A stretch of DNA of 64,000 nt. Origin: Leptobrachium leishanense. Its lineage: Eukaryota > Chordata > Amphibia > Anura > Megophryidae. The notes beneath the pieces were generated by a model that had not been told where the DNA came from, did no database searches, and saw only the letters and a list, made by a program, of their open reading frames with translations. Shown piece after piece: positions 14,766 through 25,615 of this stretch. Within the stretch, counting starts at the first letter, position 1; every line of letters starts with the position of its first letter. The stretch lies in the NCBI GenBank assembly GCA_009667805.1, contig CM019064.1:75328400-75392399 (forward strand), in the 5' to 3' direction. The translations under genes were made by a program, and so were the position numbers.

Positions 14766-15134
14766 TAGGGCTGTGCAATATGGACAAAATAATCATATTG
14801 CGATTTTTTGAATGAATATTGCGATTGGCACATGGATACACTGCCCCAGCTCGCACATGGATACACTGCCCCAGCTCACCTCTTTGCGCCGCGGGTTCGG
14901 CTCCCTGTGAGCTTCCGGCGGCATGGAGCTTGGGCGCTCACCTGGGGGAACCACGTGACGAGCCGCGAGAACGCGGCTGTACACGTGGTTCCCCCTGCGA
15001 GCGCCCATAGCTCCATGCCGCCGGAAGCTTACAGGGAGCCAATAAAATGAATAGATAAAATTGCAGCCTTATGCGATTTAGACATTGCATGTGCTTAAAT
15101 CGCGATTTTTTTTGCGATTAATTGCACAGCCCTA
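14766..15134. mobile_element. hAT-like MITE, TAGGGCTGTGCAAT family, short form
   Basis: The 369 bp element has termini TAGGGCTGTGCAATATGGAC and TTAATTGCACAGCCCTA and an exact 8-bp target duplication GAAGATAC (14758-14765 and 15135-15142). The interior holds two copies of a 25-bp unit (14827-14880; minus-strand reading contains ATCCATGTG and GAGCTGGGGCAGTG) and a 142-bp palindrome (14899-15040, GGCTCCCTG to CAGGGAGCC). It is the compact counterpart of the neighbouring element at 15485. hAT assignment rests on the 8-bp duplication and terminus style. Confidence 0.85.
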
Positions 15135-15484
15135 GAAGATACTGCTCCTTCTGTGCAGTGGAGAGAGATAAATTCCTAAATAGTGTTAGATTGGGGGGGG
15201 GGGGGGGAGAGAAGAGCGAGAGAGAAACGGACCGTACCTCTGCTAACCGGGGCCAACAGAGGTATGCTGTTGACACACTGAGTGTTCTACTGATCCCATT
15301 TCCATCTGATTTTCCCTCTGTTCGAACTCTTGTAGGTCTGCCTCCGTTGTAGCAGTGCGGCTGAGATCTAACGTATGCATTACGGAATAGCCTTCGCAGT
15401 AGGGCATTCCTGCATATGGTGCTGTGAGAGTATACTTCTAAAAAAACGCTGCCAAAAATCTATTACACCGGTATATCTACTCAG

Positions 15485-16542
15485 TAGGGCTGTGCAATTA
15501 ATTGCAATCGCAATCGAATCGCGATTTCTGACCCTGCAATTTCTAAATCGCATAAGGCTGCAATTTTCGGCTCCCTGTTAACTTCCGGCGGCATGGTGCT
15601 TTGGGCGCTCGCAGGGGGAACCACGTGACGAGCTACGTTCTCGCGGCTCGTCACCTGGTTCCCCCAGGCGAGCGCCCAAGCGTCATGCCGCCAGACGTTA
15701 ACGGGGAGCCGAACACGTGGCGCACAGAGGTGAGCTGGGGTGATTATCCATGAGCTGGGACAGTATATCCATGAGCTGGGGCAATATATCCATGAGCTGG
15801 GGCAATATATCCATGAGCTGGGGCATATATCCATGAGCTGGGGCAATATATCCATGAGCTGGGGCAATATCCATGAGCTGGGGCAATATATCCATGAGCT
15901 GGGGCAATATATCCATGAGCTGGGGCAATATATCCATGAGCTGGGGCAATATATCCATGAGCTGGGGCATATATCCATGAGCTGGGGCAATATATCCATG
16001 AGCTGGGGCAATATATCCATGAGCTGGGGCAATATATCCATGAGCTGGGGCAATATATCCATGAGCTGGGGCAATATATCCATGAGCTGGGGCAATATAT
16101 CCATGAGCTGGGGCAATATATCCATGAGCTGGGGCAATATATCCATGAGCTGGGGCAATATATCCATGAGCTGGGGCAATATATCCATGAGCTGGGGCAA
16201 TATATCCATGAGCTGGGGCAATATATCCATGAGCTGGGGCAATATATCCATGAGCTGGGGCAATATATCCATGAGCTGGGGCAATATATCCATGAGCTGG
16301 GGCAGTATATCCATGTGCTAGGGCAGTATATCCATGTGCTAGGGCAGTATATCCATGTGCTAGGGCAGTATATCCATGTGCTAGGGCAGTATATCCATGT
16401 GCTGAATACTGAATACATTTAGAAAATATGTAGCATGTTTGAAAAAGCAAAAACAATTGTCTAAATCGCAAATAAAATCGCAATCGCAATATTCATTCAA
16501 GAAATCGCAATATGATTATTTTGTCAATATTGCACAGCCCTA
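15485..16542. mobile_element. hAT-like MITE, TAGGGCTGTGCAAT family, with expanded 21-bp array
   Basis: The 1058 bp element starts TAGGGCTGTGCAATTAATTG, ends CAATATTGCACAGCCCTA and is flanked by the exact 8-bp duplication CTACTCAG (15477-15484 and 16543-16550). Inside are subterminal AATCGCAATCG words, a 142-bp palindrome (15569-15710) and a roughly 31-copy 21-bp minisatellite (15735-16400). Its left/right order is inverted relative to 14766-15134, 350 bp away, so the two form an inverted pair. Confidence 0.9.
15735..16400 (+). repeat. 21-bp minisatellite, about 31 copies, inside hAT-like MITE
   Basis: The unit CCATGAGCTGGGGCAATATA plus T repeats head to tail. The central copies are nearly identical; a few have lost AA or ATAT (for example near 15825, 15868 and 15968). 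The right edge switches to a variant CCATGTGCTAGGGCAGTATA (five copies from about 16312), and the leftmost copies read GAGCTGGGACAG. Because 21 is divisible by 3 and the unit lacks stops in most frames, long spurious ORFs such as repeated MDILPQL appear on both strands. Confidence 0.95.
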
Positions 16543-16585
16543 CTACTCAGCAATCTCTATAAAGGGTTAAATTGGTAGTCTGGAT

Positions 16586-16645
16586 ATGGATAGATAGATA
16601 TATATATATATATATATATATAGATATCTATATATATATATGTAT
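16586..16645. repeat. (TA)n/(GATA)n microsatellite
   Basis: This is simple sequence of GATA and TA dinucleotides directly right of the preceding hAT-like element. Confidence 0.9.
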
Positions 16646-16842
16646 GTGTAATATCTATAACGATTGTCATTGATTTTTGATCCAATTAGAATTATTGTCT
16701 TGGCACTCCTACTATCCAGTCCCAATCTTCTCTGAGACTTGTAGACTGTTGTCTTTTCAATATATAAATTATATCCCGCCATGCCAGTGGGCTAAAGATC
16801 GATAATTTGCAGTCTGCGATCTTCTACTTTTTAGTCCTCTTA

Positions 16843-17267
16843 GGCTAGGGTCAGACTGAGGCAGTGCGAACGCGCGTGCAGCCGCACTTAATCACGGCCG
16901 CACTAGCAGCAGATGCCGGGCAATGACGGCCAATATACGAAGTACGGTCGCACAAAAGTCCGGCTGCGCAACGCAAGTGGAAAATGAACGCATTTTTTCG
17001 AGAACGTGAAACCGCAGGTACTGACGTACAGAGTGCGCTGCGTCTGCTAGCGGCGTGTGTGTGTGATTAGGAGACGTCAGACGCTGCTAATGTCCGGCCA
17101 ACATAACGTCCAGACGCAAAAAGAGTTTTATTGATGATCCGTACAAAATCACGGACGAAAATGCGCATAGTATGACCGCTATCACGTATTCTGTGAAAAA
17201 ATGCGTCCATTCGTTCGAACGCACTTTTTCACAGACAACATAAAAATGCGTTCGTCTGACCCTAGCC
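16843..17267. mobile_element. Foldback MITE, GGCTAGGGTCAGAC family (copy 1)
   Basis: The 425 bp element has ends GGCTAGGGTCAGAC and GTCTGACCCTAGCC and is flanked by TTA on both sides (16840-16842, 17268-17270). The interior is rich in ACGC/GCGT words and related to 43926-44346 and 46488-46910. The TTA duplication suggests PIF/Harbinger-type mobilisation (inference). No coding region. Confidence 0.8.
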
Positions 17268-17887
17268 TTAGATGTGCATGAACTGTGTTACTAGCTACGA
17301 TTTCCACAAATGTGTCTCTAATCTGTGTTAGAGTTTTTTTTAACCAATGTTTAGTTGGTTTGTCAGTATATGTTCTGACACCCTTTTTAACAGTCTTTAA
17401 TAAAAGCTGTATTTTATTTAATCAATGGTATACTTCATCTGATTGATTTATGGTAAATAAAGGGTTACCCCCCCCAAGAGTACCGTAAGTGAAGTATCCA
17501 CCTAATCTGGTCATTTTAAACTTTAAGAACCTTAACATACACCTTAAGTATTGAATTATCCCAGAGCTTCACAGCAATAAAACGCACACTAGTTCCAGAA
17601 CAACTAGACACGTGCCATGTGTAGGAGTTTGATTTCTATTGCTGTGCAGCTCTGGGATACACTTATTACACATCCATCGCACATTAATGTGAGTTACCAG
17701 TCACACTGAGCGCTGAGATTCTTTAACCCAAAATATTGTTTAGCTTTCTAGTAGTGAGGTTTAATGGTTTTGTTTTTTTCCTGTGTTCTGGAAAGCCAAG
17801 TTATTTTGCAAGCACTTTATTTTTCTCAGCTGTCGTAAGGTTTACAGTTTTTAGACATTGTGGATTTTTCAAAACTGTCAATGTACT

Positions 17888-17962
17888 GAAAATCAGTGAT
17901 CGGCCTGAAAGGTGACCGATCAATCGGTACTGGAAAAACGATATCGGTCCATCGCTAGTCTG
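17888..17962. repeat. Fragment of GATCGG/ATCGGT hAT-like ends
   Basis: The short block GTGATCGGCCTGAAAGGTGA followed by CCGATCAATCGGTACTGG and ATATCGGTCCATCGCTA matches the right end of the GGGATAGACCGATA family. No left partner is visible. Confidence 0.5.
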
Positions 17963-18546
17963 GGATTGTAAATGGTGATCAACTTTTCTCCCTAGCAATG
18001 GCTTACAACTTGAAATTTGAGAGCCATCACAAATATGTACCAAATCCTCCTACACGACTTCCAAATGAATGCTGCAAGCCAGTGAAGTCTTGTATTTGTC
18101 TATTTTGAAGCTCTAGTCAAGCAGGAAAAAAAATACACCAAATTGTATCGACTACATGCAAAAACAATGCATAGAATTGGGCTTCACTTTCCAGTCATGA
18201 TATTCCCACATTCTGCATCTATACTATATTCTGCCCTGTATTGTGAGCAAGTGAGGAAGCATCCCAGTGCTGGGTATCAAGGTGCCGTGCAATACCTCCG
18301 GAATTCCCAAAGCTGCTCAGGACAGGGAGTAAAATCACCTCCTCTTTTAACAAGGACAAAGAGCTGCATCACAGTTTTCAGAACAAAAAGAGTCACAAGG
18401 GGCAGGGGATATGTAATGGCAATTCTGTAAACCTCATGTCAGGCATGACCTTGAGGAAATAGATCGTCCTCACACATTCAGACAGGTACTGCCTTGCATG
18501 AGGACAGGGCACACGTTGAAATATTTGAAAGTACGCTTCGAACAAG

Positions 18547-18662
18547 GGGTCAGCAACCTTGGTCCTCCACGTGTATTTGAGCTACATAAGGCATGAAGCT
18601 CAGACAACCTAATGCGCGGCTCGGGATCATGTGAGATGTAGTTCCAAAAGATTTTTGGTGTT
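18547..18662. repeat. GGGGTCAGCAACCTTGG interspersed repeat
   Basis: The segment has GGGGTCAGCAACCTTGGTCC at the left, and ATGTGAGATGTAGTTCC further in. This arrangement recurs within the elements at 2925, 13292 and 43783. It folds as a loose hairpin. Family not identified; possibly a hAT-type MITE. Confidence 0.45.
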
Positions 18663-20224
18663 TAGGCTGCAGTCAATTGTCCTGGGAGGGATACCTTTTT
18701 ATGGATTGCACACGATAAAGGACAGGTCTTGCCTGAAGAGACTTTGTATATACCAAGCATTATACAAACTTAACCACTTTAAAAACAGAATCCAAGATTA
18801 CTTTTTGTAACTCTTAACCAGGCAAGCCCTCAACTGCAATAAGCCGTAAAGCACCATATAGGAGGTGGTAAATGACAAATGGGAACAGTGGTACTTTACA
18901 ATGCCCTGAAGGGTATTTTATTTTTGTGAATTTCTGAAACCAGTGTGACAGAATAATACACGAGAAAAGAGGTAATCGCAAAGCACAGGTTTTAAATTAT
19001 AAATAATTCTATTTTCTTTTAAAACGAACAGCAGCTGGTCCTGTGTGAAACTAAATTGCCCCCTCACCTTAACAGCAGAGTGAGCCATCTTTAACAGAGA
19101 CCAATCGCACCCTGTGTGTTAGGGAGCAGTCATTCAGCTGCTGCGGAACACACAATCCGCTGCTTTACAGTCCTGCCACAGCACTTTCTGTCATGATAAA
19201 GTCACTCGTCACAAGAAAGTAGTTATCAGGCAGAGAAGCCATAAGAATTTAGGGACCAGGCTTACATAGTACAGAAGCCATACAAAAGGGATCTTTGTGG
19301 ACCAAGGCTTGAAGACAAGTCCAGTCACCAGAGAATCGGTGCTTTGAATTGCTTTCCTTTCTCCCACTACCACCTTTTTATACAGGCATGTTGAATGCTA
19401 CTCGCTACTGGCATCCTGATCCCAAGAAGCCCCCAGCAGCATGTGTTATTTCAGTGGCAGTCATGTGACATGCATCTTCTCCCACTCCCCTTGCTCCACA
19501 CTTCCAGAGTCCTGAGGACAGTGCTGCAAATAAGCGTTCAGCACTACCTTAGCACTTGCAGCGGGAAAACAGTGTAGCCGAGTGTTACGCTGCAAGATTG
19601 GGGCCTCCATGAAGAAACTAACCTTACTTTACGCAAGCAATTATCTTCTGTATATTTTTCAGAGAAGAAAGCCTCCATTTCATTCAGTGACACGTCAAAA
19701 GTGCCAGCGCTTTAGGCTTCTGCTAGCACATTAAAGGATATCACCCAAACAACACCCATCATATAGGATCCTCACTGGCCTCACCATTCAGCTATGCTGC
19801 TGCAGCAACCAACAGTGCTGCAAAACAGCAACTCAGCAGTTGCTGCTTCACTGAACTCGTCAGTGCACAATTGTCCCAGCATCTTGTTCAGCAATACAGG
19901 ATGGAGGGAGTGGGGAGTCTCCTGTTGGGCTCAGTGAGTCCTGGAATGCTACAATAGAGGGACCACAAGCCGATCAGCAGTCCAAGATTTGCCAAGAAAA
20001 TATACAGAATGAGAAAGAAAATTGATGTGGCTAGCCAAGTCAGAGGGAGCCAACCACAGTGTGTACGGATACATCAATTCAATACGCCTCAAACATGCTG
20101 TATGGAGGTTGTAGCGGGCCACGGATGAGTGTCTGTGCAAATTTCAGTTTTACTCCTAGTGGACATAAGACCTGTCAGGTCTGCGCCATGCAATATCTTA
20201 ATCTTTGAGATCAGGCGAGACTGA

Positions 20225-20413
20225 GCATTAGGCCTTCACTCGAGAAGAGAACCAGGAAGTAAAACTCCGCGATCGCCAGAGGAGACAGCAGGGATCAGCG
20301 AGGGAGCGCAGGGCCAGGTAATCTATGCAGCGGCAGCCCGAGTGTGGCTCTGGGTTACCACTTTCAGCACTGAAAGTTAATCCTGTGCCACACTCTGGAA
20401 CACCGTCTGGGGG
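20225..20413. mobile_element. piggyBac-like MITE, right-end fragment
   Basis: The right end ACACCGTCTGGGGG abuts TTAA (20414-20417). The interior CCCGAGTGTGGCTCTGGGTT and CACTTTCAGCACTGAAAGTT parallels the element at 5721-6108. The left end is lost or too diverged. Confidence 0.5.
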
Positions 20414-21076
20414 TTAAACTTGGTAAAATACGCGTGCGCACACGCATATACACACTGCCGGGATGCAGCTCGGTTCCATTCTGTTTTTGTGCGCGTTTAC
20501 GCAATGCAAATATAGGGCTCCATACGCGGCTATGTGTATGGAGCCATTTATTTGCATATGTTCCATATAGTACAATACACCCGTACGCGCTTATATTCCC
20601 GTACGTACGTATCAATGTGAATGAGGCCTTACGGTCAGTCAAGAGACAGGCTTCTACTGAGCAGAATAATGCTCTCTGGTAACGTGAATGCAGAGGAGGG
20701 AGAGCCATAGCCTATAGAGAAAAGTGCACCCACAATGACACAGGAGGAGAGGAGATGGGGGGAGGGGCGGCAAGTGGGCACAACAGGGAAGAAAGGGTAC
20801 ATCTGTGTATTCCAGGTGTGTGATTGAAATCCTGCATATATATCGGAGTGTGTCAGGAGGAAGCTCAGTGATTTAGTAATTGGTGGTGTGTGCGAATTTT
20901 ATTGCTGTGAAACTGACACTCATACACAATATTGGCTTACATATGGCATGTGGATGGACATTAAAGTGGATTCCTATTAACCATTTCTCTCCACCTGCCT
21001 AGTTCTTTATGTAAGTTACAATTCGAAGTTGGTGGAAAAAGATCTGCAACATGAAAGGCCTCACGAGGTCGATTTA

Positions 21077-21502
21077 GGCCCGTGACAGACGAGCGCGCTG
21101 ATCACGTCCGTGTTGCCGCACATTTTAACGTCCATGGTAGCATACAATGATGATCAATAGAGACCCACACACGAAGTACGTCCGCACAGAAGTGTGGAAG
21201 CACAACGGATGCGTCAAACGGACGCAGGTTAGGCAAGAGCGTAAAACCGCTAGAACGGACTTGCGGCGTGCACCACGTCCGCATAGCTTTGTGTGTGAGT
21301 GATGAACAAGGTCAGATGGACTGCATTTTTGACTTCTTGCATTTTTTGACGGACAAAATGTTTTTGCATTTTAATTTATTTTCCCTGCTACGTCAGTAAA
21401 AAAAAAAAACTGAATGTGTGACCACTACTGCGTCTTCCGTCCGAAAGTGCGTCTGTACTGCACGGACGCACAATCCGTACAAAATGCGCTCGTCTGACAG
21501 CC
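21077..21502. mobile_element. Foldback MITE, GGCCCGTGACAGACGAGCG family (copy 2)
   Basis: The left end GGCCCGTGACAGACGAGCGC and right end GCGCTCGTCTGACAGCC are inverted repeats flanked by TTA on both sides. The interior repeats phrases (CACGTCCG, TGCGTC, GGACGC) present in copy 26299-26733 in the opposite orientation. It lies in intron 2. Confidence 0.75.
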
Positions 21503-21758
21503 TTAATGTCTCCGTTTTATTTCGTATAATTGTTCAATATAAAGTACATTGCTCATTTGAAGAATTGTTCTGTTTGGTCTCACTACTTGCATTTGTTGAT
21601 TACATTAAAGTGTTAGGTCTGTCTTTATGAGGTTATGAATAAAAACGTTATCAAAATGCCATTTTGTTGAAGTTCTATTGCATATCAGGACAAGTATTGT
21701 CATAAGGGAATTTTTTTTTTTTTTTTTAATTCCGTCAGCCCGATAGTATGCTAGAGCA

Positions 21759-23218
21759 TAGGGTTGCACCGATACCGATACCGGTACTGCAGGAGTACTT
21801 GGTACTCGTGCAGTACCCCCGATATTTTCCCCCGATACCGGAAGCCAGCATTGAGCCGGCATCCGAGGGGCTTGGGCAGCTGTTCGAATGCTCTATCGGC
21901 ATTCGGACAGCCGCCCCTGGAGCTCTCCGGCATACTTACCTTCCTGAGCGGCGCTGGGAAAGTTTCCGCGCGTCTGCACGTTGAAGGACCCCAGCCGCGA
22001 TCACGTGAGAGTCCCACGTGATCACGGCTGGGGTCCTTCAACGAGCGCACGCGCGAAGACTTAGTCGGCGCCGCTCAGGAAGGTAAGTATGCCGGAGAGC
22101 TCCAGGTGCGGTTGTCCGAATGTCGATAGCTGAGGGCAATTATCCATGTGCTGGGGGGGGCGCAAATATCCATGTGCTGGGGGGGGGGGAGCAAATATCC
22201 ATGTGCTGGGGGGGGCAAATATCCATGTGCTGGGGGGGGGGGGCAAATATCCATGTGCTGGGGGGGGCGCAAATATCCATGTGCTGGGGGGGGGGCGCAA
22301 ATATCCATGTGCTGGGGGGGGGCGCAAATATCCATGTGCTGGGGGGGGGCGCAAAGATCCATGTGCTGGGGGGGGCGCAAAGATCCATGTGCTGGGGGGG
22401 GCGCAAAGATCCACGAGAGCTGGGGGGGCAAAGATCCACGAGAGCTGGGGGCAATGATCCACGAGAGCTGGGGGGGCAAAGATCCACGAGAGCTGGGGGG
22501 GCAAAGATCCACGAGAGCTGGGGGCAAAGATCCACGAGAGCTGGGGGCAAAGATCCACGAGAGCTGGGGGCAAAGATCCACGAGAGCTGGGGGCAAAGAT
22601 CCACGAGAGCTGGGGGCAAAGATCACGAGAGCTGGGGGCAAAGATCCACGAGAGCTGGGGGCAAAGATCCACGAGAGCTGGGGGCAAAGATCCACGAGAG
22701 CTGGGGGCAAAGATCCACGAGAGCTGGGGGCAAAGATCCACGAGAGCTGGGGGCAAAGATCCACGAGAGCTGGGGGCAAAGATCCACGAGAGCTGGGGGC
22801 AAAGATCCACGAGAGCTGGGGGCAAAGATCCACGAGAGCTGGGGGCAAAGATCCACGAGAGCTGGGGGCAAAGATCCACGAGAGCTGGGGGCAAAGATCC
22901 ACGAGAGCTGGGGGCAAAGATCCACGAGAGCTGGGGGCAATGATCCACGAGAGCTGGGGGCAATGATCCACGAGAGCTGGGGGCAATGATCCACGAGAGC
23001 TGGGGGCAATGATCCACGAGAGCTGGGGCATTCTGTATATATTTATATATCTCGGGGGGATATATACATGTGAGCTGGGGGCATTTTTATATGATGTCTG
23101 TTCTTATTGGAAAGTGGTCACATGACATAAAAGTATCGGTACTCCGTATCGGTGAGTACTTGAAAAAAGTTTCGGTACTCGTACTCGGTATTAAAAAAGT
23201 GGTATCGGTGCATCCCTA
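21759..23218. mobile_element. hAT-like MITE, TAGGGATGCACCGATA family, with G-rich array
   Basis: The 1460 bp element has termini TAGGGTTGCACCGATACCGA and GGTATCGGTGCATCCCTA and the exact 8-bp target duplication CTAGAGCA (21751-21758 and 23219-23226). Order inside: subterminal GATACCGG words, a palindrome with about 110-bp arms (21890-22130), a minisatellite (22138-23030), then the conserved right part with GTCTGTTCTTATTGGAAAG and GTACTCGGTATTAAAAAAG. No transposase. Confidence 0.92.
22138..23030 (+). repeat. G-rich 23-28 bp minisatellite inside hAT-like MITE
   Basis: The left third has ATCCATGTGCTG followed by 7-11 G and CGCAA, with a unit length that varies through the G run. The right two thirds has a regular 23-bp unit ATCCACGAGAGCTGGGGGCA plus AAG. 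About 37 units in total. Four or more G runs per 120 bp could form G-quadruplexes on the plus strand (inference). Multi-frame ORFs across it are products of the repeat. Confidence 0.93.
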
Positions 23219-23779
23219 CTAGAGCATAAAATTATAAAGTAACCAGCAAACTGGTCCAAGTAATGTTCCAATTGGCAGGTTTAAAAGTCAGCTTGGCACC
23301 AAGAAAATTACCATGTAGTACGTGAAAATAAAAAAAATAAAAACACGCAAACAACCCAGCTCCTAAAAATGTGCAGTTTATTTCGAAGTTTGATATCAAT
23401 TGGTCAAGTCTTTTATTAATTAGGAATTTCCCAATCAAGATTTTAGGGCCCAAGAGGAGGGGCACTCCAGATATAACATGCAGATCCTTAATCATGATCT
23501 CTAACATGTAGATAAAAATCAAGGCAACATTGTGGCCCATAGGGCCTTATTCATTCCAAAGGTTCAGAATGACAGATTGTTGCATCGAATTTTGATGTCA
23601 ATAATGGCTGCCATTTATGAATTTACTATTGACTAGTGTGATCTTGATATATTTGTCATTAACTTGCTTTGTGAAATACTGCATTGTAATCTGCTTCAAT
23701 AAAAAGTTGTGTTTTATTTTTTGTGGTTGTGATTGATCCCGTTATATTTTGCTGTGGGTGGTGGCCGTAGTAGCCCTAA

Positions 23780-24085
23780 GGCTGGAGTCAGACGAGCACG
23801 TTATGTGCACCCATACCGGCGTCCGTCGCAGCGTTGTGACGCTGCAACGGGGAGGGTCACACGTTTGTGTGCACACAAGAAATGCGCACGCAACAAGCGT
23901 CCGTTATCCAAGCCTCTCCGGCAAAGCGCTAGGACGTGCGATGACGGAGCTGCATAGCGCGATTCTCCACAGGAGGATTGCGCTCAGAGAGGTGGTCAGA
24001 CGGGCGTCGAGTAAAAGGAACGTGCACTCAAGGACATTCCTTACGCTCTCCAAAGACGCTCGGCTATTATTCATGCATTGCTATG
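23780..24085. repeat. Foldback MITE of the GGCTRGRGTCAGACGAGC family, truncated
   Basis: The left end GGCTGGAGTCAGACGAGCAC matches the copies at 49989 and 46488. It is followed by a GC-rich segment with GCGCGATTCTCCACAGGAGG and TTGCGCT that also resembles 9400-9430. No right terminus is visible. Confidence 0.5.
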
Positions 24086-24531
24086 GGATGTAAAAATTGG
24101 ATGTGTGATATATTCACATACTGCATTATCATAAAATATTCAGCAAAATAGTGAAGAACTGGCTCCCCTACATGGCGTATGCATACATGAACACAGCCAG
24201 TAATAATAAAGCAGTATTAATTTCAAGAACAGCTCAGAATATTTTGAAGTAGACATGACAATATCCAGAATTTGTACAGATTTAACCCAGGGTGGGATGT
24301 TTAGAACCTCAATTAAAAATCACACAACAATTTCTTACGTTCTAGACAATTAGGGCTCGATTCGAAGCGTAAAGTAAACATTAACAGCTCAGATCTCCAG
24401 TTAAGTCGATGGAGCGACTACATTTTACACCAGGCTTGGACACTTGTATGTTACAGAGACTGAGCCAGAATTAGCAGAACATAATTAAACATCAGAATAC
24501 ATGGATTTAGATTTGACTAAATGCTACTTAC

Positions 24532-24563
24532 AGTTCGTCTCGTTGTCGCTGTGACAGCACCAT
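24532..24563 (-). CDS. pafah1b1: PAFAH1B1 (LIS1) exon 2 coding part, start codon
   Basis: These 32 coding bases give MVLSQRQRDE plus two bases (CT) of Leu-11, then the donor GTAAGT. This is the canonical LIS1 N terminus; the LisH motif starts at about residue 7. The start codon has a strong context (A at -3, G at +4). Exon 3 supplies the third base of codon 11 and keeps the frame. Exon 2 continues to the right as 5' UTR. Confidence 0.97.
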
Positions 24564-24635
24564 GATGAACCAAGTCCAGTGAATGCTATACAAGGGACAC
24601 CTTCAGGAACGGATAGATCCCAAGGAATCCCCGGA

Positions 24636-24722
24636 TCAAACGTAATTGATGCCACAGAGTGGCTTCAGCTGAATTGAAATGGCAACTCCAGCAGTGAATA
24701 GAGAGAAAGTAACCGAACTCAT
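24636..24722 (-). promoter_or_regulatory. Upstream ORF 2 (28 codons) in LIS1 5' UTR
   Basis: ATG at 24722-24720 opens a 28-codon frame (MSSVTFSLFTAGVAISIQLK, then 8 more residues) that ends in TGA at 24638-24636, 72 bases before the LIS1 ATG. Its start overlaps the stop of upstream ORF 1 as ATGA. Such ORFs commonly lower translation of the main frame; the effect here is inference. Confidence 0.6.
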
Positions 24723-24736
24723 TCAATAGTATTCAT
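24719..24736 (-). promoter_or_regulatory. Upstream ORF 1 (5 codons) in LIS1 5' UTR
   Basis: ATG at 24736-24734 encodes MNTIE and stops at TGA 24721-24719. It begins 5 bases inside exon 2. The stop overlaps the start of upstream ORF 2, a termination-reinitiation geometry. Confidence 0.6.
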
Positions 24737-25084
24737 TACACCTAGAAAGGAAAGGAAAACCAGTAATTATAAAGCTGATTAAACATTTTAAGAAGGATGC
24801 ACAAGTTACAAAAGATGTCTATTTTACCACTAGGTGGGAACAGGCAATCTTTACATTTCCTGCACATTTATAGTCTACAAAAAGATAACTTTCATGCTAG
24901 CCATATTTGGATACATTCCATATTTCAATTTTTTTTGCACCATTCACTACACAACGTGAAGCGCAACAGAAAACTGCTTGGATCCATTGCTGCCAAGCTT
25001 AAAGGAATACTCTAAGGTTAAAAGTGAAAGCGGATACAAAAGTGGCTGGTCAGTAAGAAGATAGGAGCTGTACAGTCCTGACAT

Positions 25085-25615
25085 CAGAGGCCCGTTCAAT
25101 ACCTCAGCAGCTGCTGAATTGATGCAGCGCAGCAATTCAGTTTGCTGCAGCAGTGACTCTGAACGCTTTGGATGCGAATTGCAAAGCAAAATGTCGATTT
25201 CTGTAGTTTCTGCAATATCCGCAGTTTTATTAGCAGAAACTGAGGCCAGCTTTGAAAGAACTAAAAGCAGTCCGTTTTGTATGCACACACCACAAATGAG
25301 TTTTTATTGAATAAACGTAATGGCTACTTCTGAAAAAAATATATAATTGAACCGTAATATAGGTCTATGTGCATGGGGTAAAAAATATATATTTTGTGCT
25401 TTGGTGAACAAAAACCTCAAAATTAACAGTGTCGTACTGAATTTTACTTGCTTCATGGCGGCGGCCATCTTTACGTCACACTCAGCTACTCGCAGCATCT
25501 CCGAGTTAATGCAAGTGCTACGTTAGCAGTGCTGAGCGCTGAGTGGCTGAACGGCGTTCAATGGCAAGTTGCTAACTTAGCACTTGCAGCAGCTGAGGTA
25601 TTGAACGCGCCTCTG
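25085..25615. mobile_element. Inverted-repeat MITE, GTTCAATACCTCAGC family (copy 1)
   Basis: The left end CAGAGGCCCGTTCAATACCT and right end AGGTATTGAACGCGCCTCTG are inverted repeats. Subterminal CAGCAGCTGCTGAATTG and GCAGCAATTCAG repeats follow. The middle contains CATGGCGGCGGCCATCTTTA. A second copy in the opposite orientation is at 41692-42270. No clear target duplication; superfamily unknown. Confidence 0.7.

Larger units (their letters stand above)
24564..24741 (-). other. pafah1b1: PAFAH1B1 5' UTR portion of exon 2
   Basis: 178 bases of 5' UTR lie between the ATG and an acceptor reading TTTCCTTTCCTTTCTAG on the minus strand. It contains two upstream ORFs that overlap at ATGA. The upstream exon(s) and promoter are not in the window. 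Confidence 0.8.

Noticed and set aside
15735..16400. CRISPR-like array
   Set aside because: Units are contiguous with no unique spacers, and the context is a vertebrate intron.
15481..16489. Long overlapping ORFs (up to 277 codons) with heptapeptide repeats such as MDILPQL
   Set aside because: They exist because a stop-free 21-bp unit repeats; they appear on both strands and in several frames, so they are not genes.
22061..23031. 318-codon ORFs across the G-rich array, on both strands
   Set aside because: Same cause: a 23-bp unit gives a 23-residue period in all three frames. No start context, splice structure or known domain.
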